Origin: Croceitalea dokdonensis DOKDO 023
Lineage (GTDB): Bacteria; Bacteroidota; Bacteroidia; Flavobacteriales; Flavobacteriaceae
NCBI RefSeq assembly: GCF_001306415.1
Contig: NZ_LDJX01000003.1
Coordinates: 186,001 to 250,000 of the forward strand
Reading direction: 5' to 3'
DNA length: 64,000 nt
Shown: positions 54,131-63,331 of the stretch, piece by piece
How the letters are laid out: each line of letters opens with the position of its first letter
How positions within the stretch are numbered: the first letter of the stretch is position 1
Notes under the pieces: model-generated
Told to the model about the DNA's origin: nothing
The model's database searches: none
What the model saw: only the letters and a program-made list of their open reading frames with translations
Translations under genes and position numbers: made by a program

Positions 54131-54158
54131 AGGGTTGTCTAAAGGCGACCCTATTTTT
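54131..54158 (+). terminator. terminator after the small membrane protein
   Basis: AGGGTTGTC and GGCGACCCT pair with two G-T pairs around a short loop, followed by ATTTTT. Confidence 0.5.
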
Positions 54159-54188
54159 ATAGTTATAGTTGGGTGCCAAAAAAACTAA

Positions 54189-54875
54189 ATGATGAAAACG
54201 ATAAAAATCTTGACAATCCCATGTATGGCTTTACTGATTGCGGAGCTGTCCGCACAAAGCTTGACCACGGATTTACAGAACTTTGATGGTGTCAAGGTGT
54301 ATGATTTAATTCAAGTGACTTTGATAAAATCCAATGAGAATAAAGCCGTGGTCAGTGGCGACAACGTAAATGAGGTCAAAATCGTCAATAATGACGGCAA
54401 GTTGAAAATACGGATGGAACTCGATATGTATTTGGATGGGGACGCAACCCAGGTAAAATTATACCACACCCAACCCTTAAGCGTATTGGACGCCAATGAG
54501 GGTGCACAAATTTTGTCCGATAAAGAATTGAATGCTACCTATTTGATATTAAATGCCCAAGAGGGCGGTCTTATAGACATTCCTGTGAATAGCTTCAACC
54601 TTGATATCAAAGCCGTCACGGGTGGTAAGGTGCGGGTACAGGGTAAGGCCCCAAATTTAGACGTACTGGTGCGTTCTGGGGCCAAGTTTAACGGAAAGAA
54701 GCTCCAGACCAAACAAGCTGAGATTAATCTATTTGCTGGCGGCAATGCCTCGGTAAATGCTGATGAATATGTAAAGGCTACCGTTACGGCCGGTGGAACC
54801 ATAGAAGTGTATGGAAACCCTGATAGTATTCAAAAGAAAAAAACCTTTGGAGGTTCAATTATTGTGAGACAATAG
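54189..54875 (+). CDS. GIN-domain (DUF2807) exported protein
   Basis: 228 residues with a signal peptide (cleavage near LSAQS, residue 22). The body is a repeat-built right-handed beta structure: GVKVYDLIQVTLIKSNENKA at the start matches the DUF2807/GIN motif, and the end GGTIEVYGNPDSI with GGSIIVRQ closes it. These are envelope or surface proteins of unknown role, frequent in Bacteroidota. Confidence 0.82.
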   Translation: MMKTIKILTIPCMALLIAELSAQSLTTDLQNFDGVKVYDLIQVTLIKSNENKAVVSGDNVNEVKIVNNDGKLKIRMELDMYLDGDATQVKLYHTQPLSVLDANEGAQILSDKELNATYLILNAQEGGLIDIPVNSFNLDIKAVTGGKVRVQGKAPNLDVLVRSGAKFNGKKLQTKQAEINLFAGGNASVNADEYVKATVTAGGTIEVYGNPDSIQKKKTFGGSIIVRQ

Positions 54876-54964
54876 CTGGTTAACGCTTTTGCCTATAAGA
54901 CGTTGAAGGGGCCGGGGCGGTACCCAACCCCCTTTTTTAAATTAAATCATAATCACTTTATATT

Positions 54965-57900
54965 TTGAAAATATACCTGATAAATAATTTTTTTGGTGCG
55001 CTGTTATTGGTATTCTTATCATATTCCTGTGCAACGCATAAAGTCCAATACGCAAAAACACCAGCGGGGCATAACAACAACCTTAAAACATCCCATACCT
55101 TTTATATTATGGGAGGGTTCGGTAACCAAGAGCAACCCATTCGTCAAGATTTATTGAAACGGTTGGGGGCAGCGTTGGCCAATGCCGATGAGAACAGTAC
55201 ATTATTGTTCATGGGTGATAACATCTCAACAAAAGCAAATGCTTGGGCACGGGACACAAAGCTGCTTGATATGCAATTGCAATTGGCAGAAAATTTTAAA
55301 GGGCGGGTGTTTTTTCTACCCGGAACCAATGAGTGGAAACAAAAGCATATTGATTCCGTTCAAAGGATGGAAGAATATTTGGATGAATTTGAGACCAAGT
55401 ATGATTATGTGCTGCCAAACAATGGTTGCCCGTTAGAATATATAGTCATTAATGATTCTCTGGACCTTTTGTTGGTAGATTCCAAATGGTTTATCTCTAA
55501 TTGGTCACGCATAGAGGGCATCAATAAAAAATGTACCGATATTGTTACCCGAAGACGTTTTGCCGAGGAGCTAGAGGGATACATCAATGATGCCCAAGGC
55601 AAAAATTTGGTCATTGCCATGCACCATCCCATTTTTAGTAATGGTACCTATGCTGGGAATGAGGGTATAAAGGCCCATATGCTACCCGCACCAATTCTAG
55701 GTTCTATAATAAAGGGAATAAACGATTTAGGGGCATTTTCGCCGGACAATTTGTGGTCTAGGCGGTATAGCCAACTTCGTATCCTGGTCGGGGCCTTGGC
55801 CATGTCCTCCGATCGTATTACAATACTTTCTGGTCATGAAGAAAGCCTCCAGTATTTATCGGGTGGCAATATCCATCAATTGATAAGTGGTTCCTTAGGT
55901 AATGCCAAGGTAACCAAGAGAACCAAGGGCAGCATCAATGCAGTAGGCGGCAGTCTTCCGTACCAAGGGCACTTTACGCACGGAGAACAAGGCTTCATTG
56001 AATTGTCTTATTTTGAAAATGGGGCCTCAAGGGCGCGGTTTATAACGGCGGAGGATGATACCCCTTCCGTAAATATCTTGAACCCCTTTCCCAATAGGCA
56101 GGTAAATCCCAATGTTGATAGGCTGAGTACAATGACGGTCAAGAATGCTGTGTTGGAGCCTGCTAAAGAGCGCAAGAAAAGTGCTTTTTTCATATGGTTG
56201 TGGGGCCAACGGTACCGAAAGTATTTTTATAAGGAGGTGACTGCTCCCGTGGCCTATTTGGACACCCTGTACGGAGGGCTTAGAATCACCAAAAAGGGAG
56301 GTGGCCATCAATCGTATTCCATAAGATTGGAAGATGTGAACCAACGTGAATTTGCCATGCGTTCCTTGCGAAAGAATTCATTAAAATACCTAAAGTACAG
56401 CGTACGCGGTGTAGCCTTTACCGAAGATGAGTATATAGGCACATTGCCCGAAGAATTGGTAACGGACTTTTTCACCTCGGCGCATCCGTATATGCAGATG
56501 GTAATTAACCCCTTGGCCAAGGCCGTTGATGTAAATCATGCAAATACCCGGCTGTTTCATGTACCCAAACAAAAAGCTTTGGGCAGTTTTAATGAACAGT
56601 TCGGCAATGAACTTTACTTCATTGAACAACGCCCCTCTGATGAGCAGTTGAACTATAAAGGATATCGAAGGACCATCGACGAGAAAGGAAAAATCACAGA
56701 TTTTGAAAGTACCACCGATATGTTGGAAAAAATAAAATCCGACGAATCGTACAGCATAGACCAGCAAAGTTTTGTCAGAGCTAGACTTTTTGATATGCTC
56801 TTGGGCGACTGGGACCGACACGAAGACCAATGGCGATGGGCAGAATACGAAAAGCCCAATGGGGATAAGGAGTTCATGCCCGTACCTAGGGACCGAGACA
56901 ATGCCTTTCCAAGATTTGATGGTACCGCGATAGACGTGATACAGTGGTTTATACCCATTACAAGAGAATGGCAGTCCTATGGTCCAACCATTAAAAACCT
57001 GAAATGGCTCAATTACGCAGGCAGCAAATTGGATAGGGCCATATTGACAAAATATGACACTGAGGGTTGGGTGCGTGAGGCCAGGTACATAAAGGAAAAC
57101 CTATCAGAGGCGACTATCGATAAGGCTTTTTTATGCCTGCCCAAAGAAGTTCGGGACAGTACGGCAAGGTATATTCGCGAGAGCCTCAAAACGCGATTGA
57201 ACGATTTGCCAAAATACGCGGAAGAATATGGGGCGTTCTTGGAGAAACAAGTGGTGCTCTATGCCTCCGAGAAAGACGACGAGGTGAACGTTGTACGATT
57301 GCCCAACGGTAAGACCGAAATTACGATGAGAAGACTACTGTCCGATAGAAAAAACGAAAAATTCTACCAAAGGATATTCAGTGCAGAGAAGACCGATGAG
57401 ATTTGGATTTATGGTCTGGGCGATAATGACAATTTTGAGGTTGGGGGAGAAGGGGATGCCAAAATATTTATACGCTTAATCGGTGGCTATGGTAAGGATG
57501 ATTTTAAAATAAACAATACCAAACACTTAAAGGTATATGATTGGACGTATGAAGAAATGGTGCTCGAAGGAAAAAAACCGGCAATGCAGCTTACCGATAT
57601 TTATAAGACCAACACCTTTCATTGGCGGTATTTTAAACATAACCGAAATATTTTTGTGCCCAATTTTGATTTTAGGACGGATGATGGTTTTTCAATCGGG
57701 GTAAAAAACACCTATATCCATAACGGTTTTAATGGTAATCCCTTTCGTCAGAAACATACCCTACAGGCAAAATATTTCTTTGGTTTTGAGGCAACGGAAG
57801 TTGATTATAAAGGTGTCTTTGCCAATATCATTCCCAAGTGGAATTTTGAATTGGATGGATATTACTCCTCACAACGTTACGCGCGCAACTTTTTTGGTTT

Positions 57901-58666
57901 TGGTAACAATTCTGTCAACCAGGAAGATAGCAGGGATATTGACTTTTACCGCGCGCGCACCGAACAGGTTAAGCTCAGTGCAGGGGTAGCCTTTCATACC
58001 TTACGTTTTAAGGCGTTGTACGAATCCTTTGATGTGGCTGAAATGGATAGCCGATTGTTTACATCGGCCAATTTTGATACGCCTATTTTTGAACGTCAGC
58101 ATTATGTGGGTGGCGAGACCTCGTTGTATTATTACAATGATAATGCCGATGATTTTCCTACCAAAGGACTCTACTTTGGCCTCACTGCGGGGTATAAGAC
58201 CAATCCTTCCCTAGAAAATAATCATTTTGGCTACGCGGCCTTCCGCACCCAAATCATTCAAAAATTGATATCATCGGGCAATCTTGTACTTAGCACAAAG
58301 GCTGAGTACCGAACAAATTTTGGTAACGATTATTTTTTCTATCACGCTCCCTCTATTGGCGGGGACAATGGGTTAAGGGGTTTCCGTGATGAACGATTCA
58401 CCGGCAAATCCTATCTCTACCATTCTTCAGACGTACGCTTGCGCCTAAAACGTTACGTTACAGCGCTAGCCCCGGTTACTATAGGGGCTTATGGAGGTTT
58501 TGATTACGGTAGGGTATGGCAGCCCAATGAAGTTTCCAATACTTGGCACATCTCGCAAGGGCTTGGACTATGGGCCAGTGCAGGGAATTACCTGGCCTTT
58601 AATTTGGGGCTTTTTAATTCGGTCGAAGGCAATTTTCTACAATTTGGTTTTGGTTTTGGCTTTTAG
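54965..58666 (+). CDS. metallophosphoesterase fused to BamA/surface-antigen-type outer-membrane barrel
   Basis: 1233 residues from a TTG start that is required to keep the lipoprotein signal (LLVFLSYSC, Cys near 22). Residues about 45-330 are a calcineurin-type phosphoesterase: FMGDN, PGTNEW, AMHHP and LSGHEE fit metal motifs 2 to 5. The first motif (normally DxG/DxH) reads IMGGFG and lacks Asp. The last 350 residues form a BamA/TamA-like barrel with GGDNGLRGF near 1133 and the terminal GNFLQFGFGFGF ending in Phe. It would sit in the outer membrane and act on phosphoesters at the periplasmic face. Confidence 0.8.
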   Translation: MKIYLINNFFGALLLVFLSYSCATHKVQYAKTPAGHNNNLKTSHTFYIMGGFGNQEQPIRQDLLKRLGAALANADENSTLLFMGDNISTKANAWARDTKLLDMQLQLAENFKGRVFFLPGTNEWKQKHIDSVQRMEEYLDEFETKYDYVLPNNGCPLEYIVINDSLDLLLVDSKWFISNWSRIEGINKKCTDIVTRRRFAEELEGYINDAQGKNLVIAMHHPIFSNGTYAGNEGIKAHMLPAPILGSIIKGINDLGAFSPDNLWSRRYSQLRILVGALAMSSDRITILSGHEESLQYLSGGNIHQLISGSLGNAKVTKRTKGSINAVGGSLPYQGHFTHGEQGFIELSYFENGASRARFITAEDDTPSVNILNPFPNRQVNPNVDRLSTMTVKNAVLEPAKERKKSAFFIWLWGQRYRKYFYKEVTAPVAYLDTLYGGLRITKKGGGHQSYSIRLEDVNQREFAMRSLRKNSLKYLKYSVRGVAFTEDEYIGTLPEELVTDFFTSAHPYMQMVINPLAKAVDVNHANTRLFHVPKQKALGSFNEQFGNELYFIEQRPSDEQLNYKGYRRTIDEKGKITDFESTTDMLEKIKSDESYSIDQQSFVRARLFDMLLGDWDRHEDQWRWAEYEKPNGDKEFMPVPRDRDNAFPRFDGTAIDVIQWFIPITREWQSYGPTIKNLKWLNYAGSKLDRAILTKYDTEGWVREARYIKENLSEATIDKAFLCLPKEVRDSTARYIRESLKTRLNDLPKYAEEYGAFLEKQVVLYASEKDDEVNVVRLPNGKTEITMRRLLSDRKNEKFYQRIFSAEKTDEIWIYGLGDNDNFEVGGEGDAKIFIRLIGGYGKDDFKINNTKHLKVYDWTYEEMVLEGKKPAMQLTDIYKTNTFHWRYFKHNRNIFVPNFDFRTDDGFSIGVKNTYIHNGFNGNPFRQKHTLQAKYFFGFEATEVDYKGVFANIIPKWNFELDGYYSSQRYARNFFGFGNNSVNQEDSRDIDFYRARTEQVKLSAGVAFHTLRFKALYESFDVAEMDSRLFTSANFDTPIFERQHYVGGETSLYYYNDNADDFPTKGLYFGLTAGYKTNPSLENNHFGYAAFRTQIIQKLISSGNLVLSTKAEYRTNFGNDYFFYHAPSIGGDNGLRGFRDERFTGKSYLYHSSDVRLRLKRYVTALAPVTIGAYGGFDYGRVWQPNEVSNTWHISQGLGLWASAGNYLAFNLGLFNSVEGNFLQFGFGFGF

Positions 58667-58705
58667 AGTCAATGGTATTGATAACATGAATTAAAACGGA
58701 GAAAC

Positions 58706-59914
58706 ATGACAACTATATTGGATAGAGCAGCAACAAAAGTGACCCACTTGCTATCGAGCAAGCTGGGCCCAGAATATCTATATCATAATTTGAGACATAC
58801 GCAACGGGTGGTTGCCAATGCCAAAGAAATTATGGAGGCCATGGAATTGAACGAAGGTCAGCGGCAGAAAATTCTTTTGGCTGCCTGGTTTCACGATACG
58901 GGTTTTATAAAAGGCGCTAAGGGTCATGAGGAAAAAAGTTGTGAAATCGCCCGGGAATTCCTCAAAAGTGAGGGTACGTCCAAAGCGGCCATTGATACGG
59001 TTTGCCAACTCATTTTGGCCACCAAAAAAGGTCATGAACCTATCAACGAATCTGAAAGTATTTTGAGAGATGCCGATTCTGGCCACCTGGCAAAGAAAGA
59101 CTATCGTACCGTATCCGAACTGTTGCGGCAAGAATTGCAGCGAGACCAAGATATCGTCCATACCCCTGAGGAATGGCGAGAAATCAATATTGATATGTTC
59201 CGCAGCGAGCATCGCTTCTACACGGCATACGCCAGGGAAAATTGGCAAAGGAAAAAGGACAAAAACCTGCGGCGAATGGTCAAAGACCAAAAAAAGCATA
59301 AGCGCCTAATTAAAAAGGAAAAATTAAAGGCCAAGCTTAAAAATCAGATTCCCGATAGGGGTGTGCAGACCTTATACCGTACCACGCTCCGTAATCATAT
59401 TAAGTTGAGTGATATTGCAGATACAAAATCGAACATCTTATTGTCGGTCAACGCCATTATTATTTCATTGGCACTTTCAAATCTAATTCCCAAATTGGAC
59501 AACCCCTCCAATGACTATTTGATCGTGCCTACGCTCATTTTTGTGGTGTTCAGTATAATTTCCATGATACTTTCCATACGGGCAACCCGCCCCAATGTGA
59601 CCAGCGGTACCTTTAGCGAGGAAGATGTAAGGCAGAAGAAGGTCAATCTCTTGTTTTTTGGGAATTTCCATAAAATGGAACTGGACAAATACGAGAAGGC
59701 CATTTCAATTATGTTAAAAGACAAGGACTATATCTATAGGTCCTTGACCAAAGACCTTTATTATTTAGGGTTGGTTCTTGAACGAAAGTACCGTATTTTA
59801 AGATGGACGTATACCGTGTTTATGATGGGCATCATCCTTTCTGTAATTGCTTTTGGAATTGCCTTTCATTTTTTTGGGCCGGACCGCGTCCTAGAGGCAG
59901 TGGTTCCACAATAA
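58706..59914 (+). CDS. HD-domain protein fused to Pycsar effector-like (PycTM/DUF5706) membrane domain
   Basis: 402 residues. Residues 1-170 form an HD phosphohydrolase with HNLRHTQRVV, AAWFHDTGF (H63, D64) and a downstream His/Asp. Residues about 225-400 match the Pycsar effector domain: TTLRNHIKLSDIADTKSNIL, then two adjacent membrane helices (about 245-265 and 272-290), and a C-terminal helix after LYYLGLVLERKYRILRW. In Pycsar anti-phage systems such effectors respond to cyclic CMP or UMP and damage the membrane. No cyclase gene is next to it, so the role may differ. Confidence 0.8.
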   Translation: MTTILDRAATKVTHLLSSKLGPEYLYHNLRHTQRVVANAKEIMEAMELNEGQRQKILLAAWFHDTGFIKGAKGHEEKSCEIAREFLKSEGTSKAAIDTVCQLILATKKGHEPINESESILRDADSGHLAKKDYRTVSELLRQELQRDQDIVHTPEEWREINIDMFRSEHRFYTAYARENWQRKKDKNLRRMVKDQKKHKRLIKKEKLKAKLKNQIPDRGVQTLYRTTLRNHIKLSDIADTKSNILLSVNAIIISLALSNLIPKLDNPSNDYLIVPTLIFVVFSIISMILSIRATRPNVTSGTFSEEDVRQKKVNLLFFGNFHKMELDKYEKAISIMLKDKDYIYRSLTKDLYYLGLVLERKYRILRWTYTVFMMGIILSVIAFGIAFHFFGPDRVLEAVVPQ

Positions 59915-60046
59915 AATCGTTCCTTAAGGTATGGTCTTCCAACGTCATCACTATTCAAAGGCAAAAGGAGTTTTCAGCGGATGGTGAATTTACCAGAGAT
60001 CAAGAACCTATGGGAATAAGAACAATAATTTATAAACTATAACCTC

Positions 60047-60217
60047 TTGTGAATTTTGAATGCTTTTTAGATTTAAAATGGTCAGTTCGAGTTTTTTCTG
60101 GAAGAAAAAGTATCGAGAACAAGGTTTCATTGCTAAAATTCTGATTCTCGATACTATTTTGCGATACTTCGTATCAAAAAATCACCCGAATTGACGAATT
60201 TTCATCAAAATGCAAAA
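60047..60217. repeat. 171-bp MITE-like repeat, copy 2
   Basis: Same length and direction as the copy at 24794-24964, with about a dozen base differences. The terminal repeats are TTGTGAATTTTGA and TCAAAATGCAAAA, each changed at one base from copy one. The internal AGTATCGAGAA/TTCTCGATACT stem is preserved. It fills most of the 337-bp gap before the MscS gene. Confidence 0.8.
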
Positions 60218-60251
60218 TGGGTAAACTATAATTTTAAAAACTAACGGTGCG

Positions 60252-61322
60252 ATGAACGAATTTTTTTCAACCTCCAATAGGTCCTTGTTTTATGTTGTTG
60301 GGACAGTGCTAGGGATTCTTTTGTTTTATGTCATTTTACAGACCACCTTGAAAAGGTTGGGCAAGAATCCTAAGTACTTAATTCCATCCAATGCGGTAAG
60401 GCGTGTCAGTGATCCGGTTTTGTTGATGTTGTTGTCGATATTGGTACGCTTGCCTGTTCTTAGGCAATTATTTGGATTTTCGGACCATGCCTATTGGTTC
60501 AAAAAGGCAAGTACACTGCTGTTTATTTTTTCGGCAACTTGGTTGACACTCAATCTCCTTAAACTGGTTAAACAACATGTTTTAAAAAAGTATGATGTTG
60601 GAGCTGCCGATAATTTGAAAGCACGTAAGATAACGACCCAATTCAATATTTTGGAGCGAATAATCATTTTCATTGTTGTCTTTTTGGCCGTAGGAATCGC
60701 ATTGGTCAGTTTTGATGAGATTCGTGAAATAGGCGTAAGCGTTTTTGCCTCAGCAGGAGTTGCCGGTATTATTATCGGATTTTCTGCGCAGAAGATGATC
60801 GCTACTTTTCTAGCGGGAATCCAAATTGCGGTTGCCCAGCCCATAAAGTTGGATGATGTGGTTATTGTGGAAGGCGAGTGGGGCAGAATTGAGGAAATTA
60901 CATTGACGTATGTTGTGGTAAAAATTTGGGATAAACGTAGATTGATTGTTCCGACCACGTACTTTATAGAGCGGCCCTTTCAAAATTGGACAAAGACCTC
61001 AGCAGATATCTTGGGTACCGTTTTTTTATATACCGATTATCAAGTACCCATTGATGCCATACGTTCGGAATTAACGGATATTTTAAAAAACACCAGCCTT
61101 TGGGACGGTGAGGTCAATGTAGTGCAAATAACCGATTCTAAAGCCAATTATGTGGAGATACGGGCACTAATGAGCGCAAAAGATTCGCCTACTGCTTGGG
61201 ACTTAAGGGTGCACGTGCGTGAAAAGCTCATCCAATTTCTACAACAGAATTATCCGGAGAGCATTGCGCATACCCGATTGTGGTTAAGGGATAAACAAAA
61301 GGAACGGTCTATGGATGCATAG
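60252..61322 (+). CDS. mechanosensitive ion channel, MscS family
   Basis: 356 residues with four membrane helices before the MscS core. The pore helix reads GVAGIIIGFSAQKMIATFLAGI, the beta domain has KLDDVVIVEGEWGRIEEITL and the C-terminal domain follows. It resembles the YbdG-like subfamily more than the short MscS at 47325. A terminator follows. Confidence 0.9.
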   Translation: MNEFFSTSNRSLFYVVGTVLGILLFYVILQTTLKRLGKNPKYLIPSNAVRRVSDPVLLMLLSILVRLPVLRQLFGFSDHAYWFKKASTLLFIFSATWLTLNLLKLVKQHVLKKYDVGAADNLKARKITTQFNILERIIIFIVVFLAVGIALVSFDEIREIGVSVFASAGVAGIIIGFSAQKMIATFLAGIQIAVAQPIKLDDVVIVEGEWGRIEEITLTYVVVKIWDKRRLIVPTTYFIERPFQNWTKTSADILGTVFLYTDYQVPIDAIRSELTDILKNTSLWDGEVNVVQITDSKANYVEIRALMSAKDSPTAWDLRVHVREKLIQFLQQNYPESIAHTRLWLRDKQKERSMDA

Positions 61323-61327
61323 GATTT

Positions 61328-61351
61328 AAAAAAGGGTGTCACCCTTTTTTT
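61328..61351 (+). terminator. terminator after the MscS gene
   Basis: AAAAAAGGG and CCCTTTTTT form the stem with loop TGTCA, then a T-run. Confidence 0.7.
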
Positions 61352-61409
61352 GGAAGAATGGGAGGCTTTTTTAATTCACACCAGAGTTGCTCTAAGCGTG
61401 ACAGCAGAT

Positions 61410-61862
61410 TTATGCTTTTTGTCCTATGGTGTTATTCGATTTTTTGAACAACTGCATAAAAGAAAGCGTGAGCACCAAGGAGGTGGCAAACCCCATAATT
61501 GCCACGGTAAAATAAACGATTCCCTTAAAATTGATATTTCTAAACCACTCTTCTGATAACTGAGGCAAGTAATTTAAATTGATTTCGGTGGTATACAGGG
61601 TAAAAAATACAGTAAATAATAAGGTTGCCATAAAGCCGGTGACTATGCCTGTTGAAAAGCCCTTTTCATAATCAAAATTTGACCCTTCGTTTCGTCGGCG
61701 GTATTTGATGGCTTCATAGATTCCAAAACCCGTTATGACGATATTGAATAAACTAAAAAAGATGTTGGTGTGGAGATTAAAAAAAGCTAGGGCCAGAAAA
61801 TAAAGAATCAATGCGGCACTGGTGGCCAATCCAAATCGTATGGGTAAGTTAAATGGTTTCAT
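61410..61862 (-). CDS. DUF4199 family membrane protein
   Basis: 150 residues with four membrane helices. The middle stretch AIKYRRRNEGSNFDYEKGFSTGIVTG fits DUF4199, with the Gly-rich helix start after a basic loop, and a C-terminal helix near the end. These are small Bacteroidota inner-membrane proteins of unknown role. Confidence 0.8.
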   Translation of the reverse strand: MKPFNLPIRFGLATSAALILYFLALAFFNLHTNIFFSLFNIVITGFGIYEAIKYRRRNEGSNFDYEKGFSTGIVTGFMATLLFTVFFTLYTTEINLNYLPQLSEEWFRNINFKGIVYFTVAIMGFATSLVLTLSFMQLFKKSNNTIGQKA

Positions 61863-61992
61863 ATATTTTAGGATGTTTTTAAATGATTGATTTAAATGGT
61901 ATTTGTTCCTGCTGTTGTCCAGAACACTTGGTTGGCAGGTTAAACTTCAAGTGCCAAGTGCGAAGAAAGTGCACATGTTCAACTAAATAGGA

Positions 61993-62295
61993 TTAACGGG
62001 TCTTGCTATTGGCTCTTTCTGGTGCCTCAAGGTTTTCTTTGCGTTCTCCGCCTTGACCAAATAACGTATTTTCTTCATCGGTAATTCCTGAGCTAGGAGC
62101 TACATTGGCGCTTCCATCGATTGGAATATCCAAATCCTTTCCCGTAAAATCAATTTTTTCTTTCCGGGTCTGTAGAAGACGGTCATCGCCGGTATCCATG
62201 CTTAGTCCTTTTTTGGGTAAAGCATCCAAATCGTCTTTTGTGTTTTTTGGTGACGTAGTCATCTTTTCTTTTGTATTATTTTCTTTGGTTTTCAT
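61993..62295 (-). CDS. small hydrophilic hypothetical protein
   Basis: 100 residues from the ATG at 62295, which sits one base after the stop of the next gene upstream. The sequence is polar and likely disordered (KENNTKEKMTTSPKN, then MDTGDDRLLQTRKEKIDFT and DIPIDGSANVAPSSG). Short conserved-looking motifs in the middle may be recognised by a partner. Function unknown. Confidence 0.55.
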   Translation of the reverse strand: MKTKENNTKEKMTTSPKNTKDDLDALPKKGLSMDTGDDRLLQTRKEKIDFTGKDLDIPIDGSANVAPSSGITDEENTLFGQGGERKENLEAPERANSKTR

Positions 62296-62296
62296 C

Positions 62297-62458
62297 TTAT
62301 TTCTTTTTTGGGAGACTGTTTTCATCTCGTTTCTTTCTTTTATGTTTTTTGACCAGTTGATAGCCCAAATAAGCGAACTGGGCCCCAACAAATAAAATTT
62401 TATATCTTTTTGAGCGTACGAGTGCCGATGCGACACCGATGAGGGTTGTTGTCTTCAT
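62297..62458 (-). CDS. small basic membrane-associated protein (53 aa)
   Basis: An ATG frame: MKTTTLIGVASALVRSKRY, a hydrophobic stretch KILFVGAQFAYLGYQLV and a basic tail KKHKRKKRDEN. The pattern is one membrane helix with a positive C-terminal end. It lies between the HPF/RaiA gene and the polar protein at 61993, in one direction. Confidence 0.5.
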   Translation of the reverse strand: MKTTTLIGVASALVRSKRYKILFVGAQFAYLGYQLVKKHKRKKRDENSLPKKK

Positions 62459-62467
62459 GATCTTGAT

Positions 62468-62767
62468 TTATCTCGCCCCCATTTTTTCCTTTTGCTTGCG
62501 TAGTTGATCTTCAAGATCATTAATGGTCTCTGAGATTGCGGCAACAAACGTTTTTGCATTCGTTGAGGCAAAAAGCCTGGGACCTGGCATACTTAGACGT
62601 ATGTCGCATATTTGTTCGGCATCATCGCTCCTGTTCTGTGTTTTAAAGAAAACATCAGCACGGTGCACGAAATTGAATTTGGTCTGTAGCTCTTGGAGCT
62701 TTTCTTTGGCCAATGCTTCCAATCGGTCACTGGCACTTACATCATGGTACTCAAAAATAATTTGCAT
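62468..62767 (-). CDS. ribosome hibernation factor HPF/RaiA family protein
   Basis: 99 residues: FEYHDVSASDRLEALAKEKL at the start and RSDDAEQICDIRLSMPGPRL and FVAAISETINDLEDQLRKQK. This is the short HPF/YfiA fold that binds 30S subunits and blocks translation in stationary phase. The short form forms 100S particles with a partner or inhibits 70S. Cytoplasmic. Confidence 0.85.
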   Translation of the reverse strand: MQIIFEYHDVSASDRLEALAKEKLQELQTKFNFVHRADVFFKTQNRSDDAEQICDIRLSMPGPRLFASTNAKTFVAAISETINDLEDQLRKQKEKMGAR

Positions 62768-62777
62768 TGTATTGTTT

Positions 62778-63305
62778 TTAGTTACTTATCTTTTGTCTTA
62801 GAATAACATCTTTTTCCATTAGCCTTAGATGATCATTTTGGGTTAAAAGATTTCCTGGCCCATTCCATGCGGTTAATGCTTCATCCCGGAGTAGTTGACG
62901 CATGCTAAAGGTTTTATAACGGTCTTCTTTGTTAGAGGCATAAAACATATCAGAATAGACAAAACCAAAATCTTTGGCATCTTGGGCAGATGCCCCGTAG
63001 AAAATTTGCTCCAAACCAGACCAGTAACAGGCGCCTAGGCACATCATGCAGGGTTCACAACTGGTGTAGAGCGTGCAACCTTTTAACTGTTTGCATTGTA
63101 AAATGTTACAGGCGGTCTGTATGGCCGATAATTCTGCATGTTGCGTGCAGTCTTGTTGTTGTTTTACCGTGTTGTGCACTTCAGTGACAATCTTACCGTT
63201 TTTTACGATGACTGCCCCAAAGGCACTTTGGTCCTTTGCTTTGCCATGTCGAGCCCATGCAATGGCACGGCGCATAAAAAAATAGTGTTGGTTGTGGTTT
63301 TCCAT
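62778..63305 (-). CDS. nucleoside/cytidine-type deaminase
   Basis: 175 residues from the ATG at 63305. The zinc deaminase motifs are HAELSAIQTA (His-x-Glu) and TSCEPCMMCLGAC (PCxxC). These match tRNA-adenosine or guanine/nucleoside deaminases of the TadA/GuaD type. No RNA-binding extension is seen, so a free-base or nucleoside substrate is more likely. Cytoplasmic. Confidence 0.87.
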   Translation of the reverse strand: MENHNQHYFFMRRAIAWARHGKAKDQSAFGAVIVKNGKIVTEVHNTVKQQQDCTQHAELSAIQTACNILQCKQLKGCTLYTSCEPCMMCLGACYWSGLEQIFYGASAQDAKDFGFVYSDMFYASNKEDRYKTFSMRQLLRDEALTAWNGPGNLLTQNDHLRLMEKDVILRQKISN

Positions 63306-63331
63306 AGTGGTCTTCTTAATGAAACATAAAA

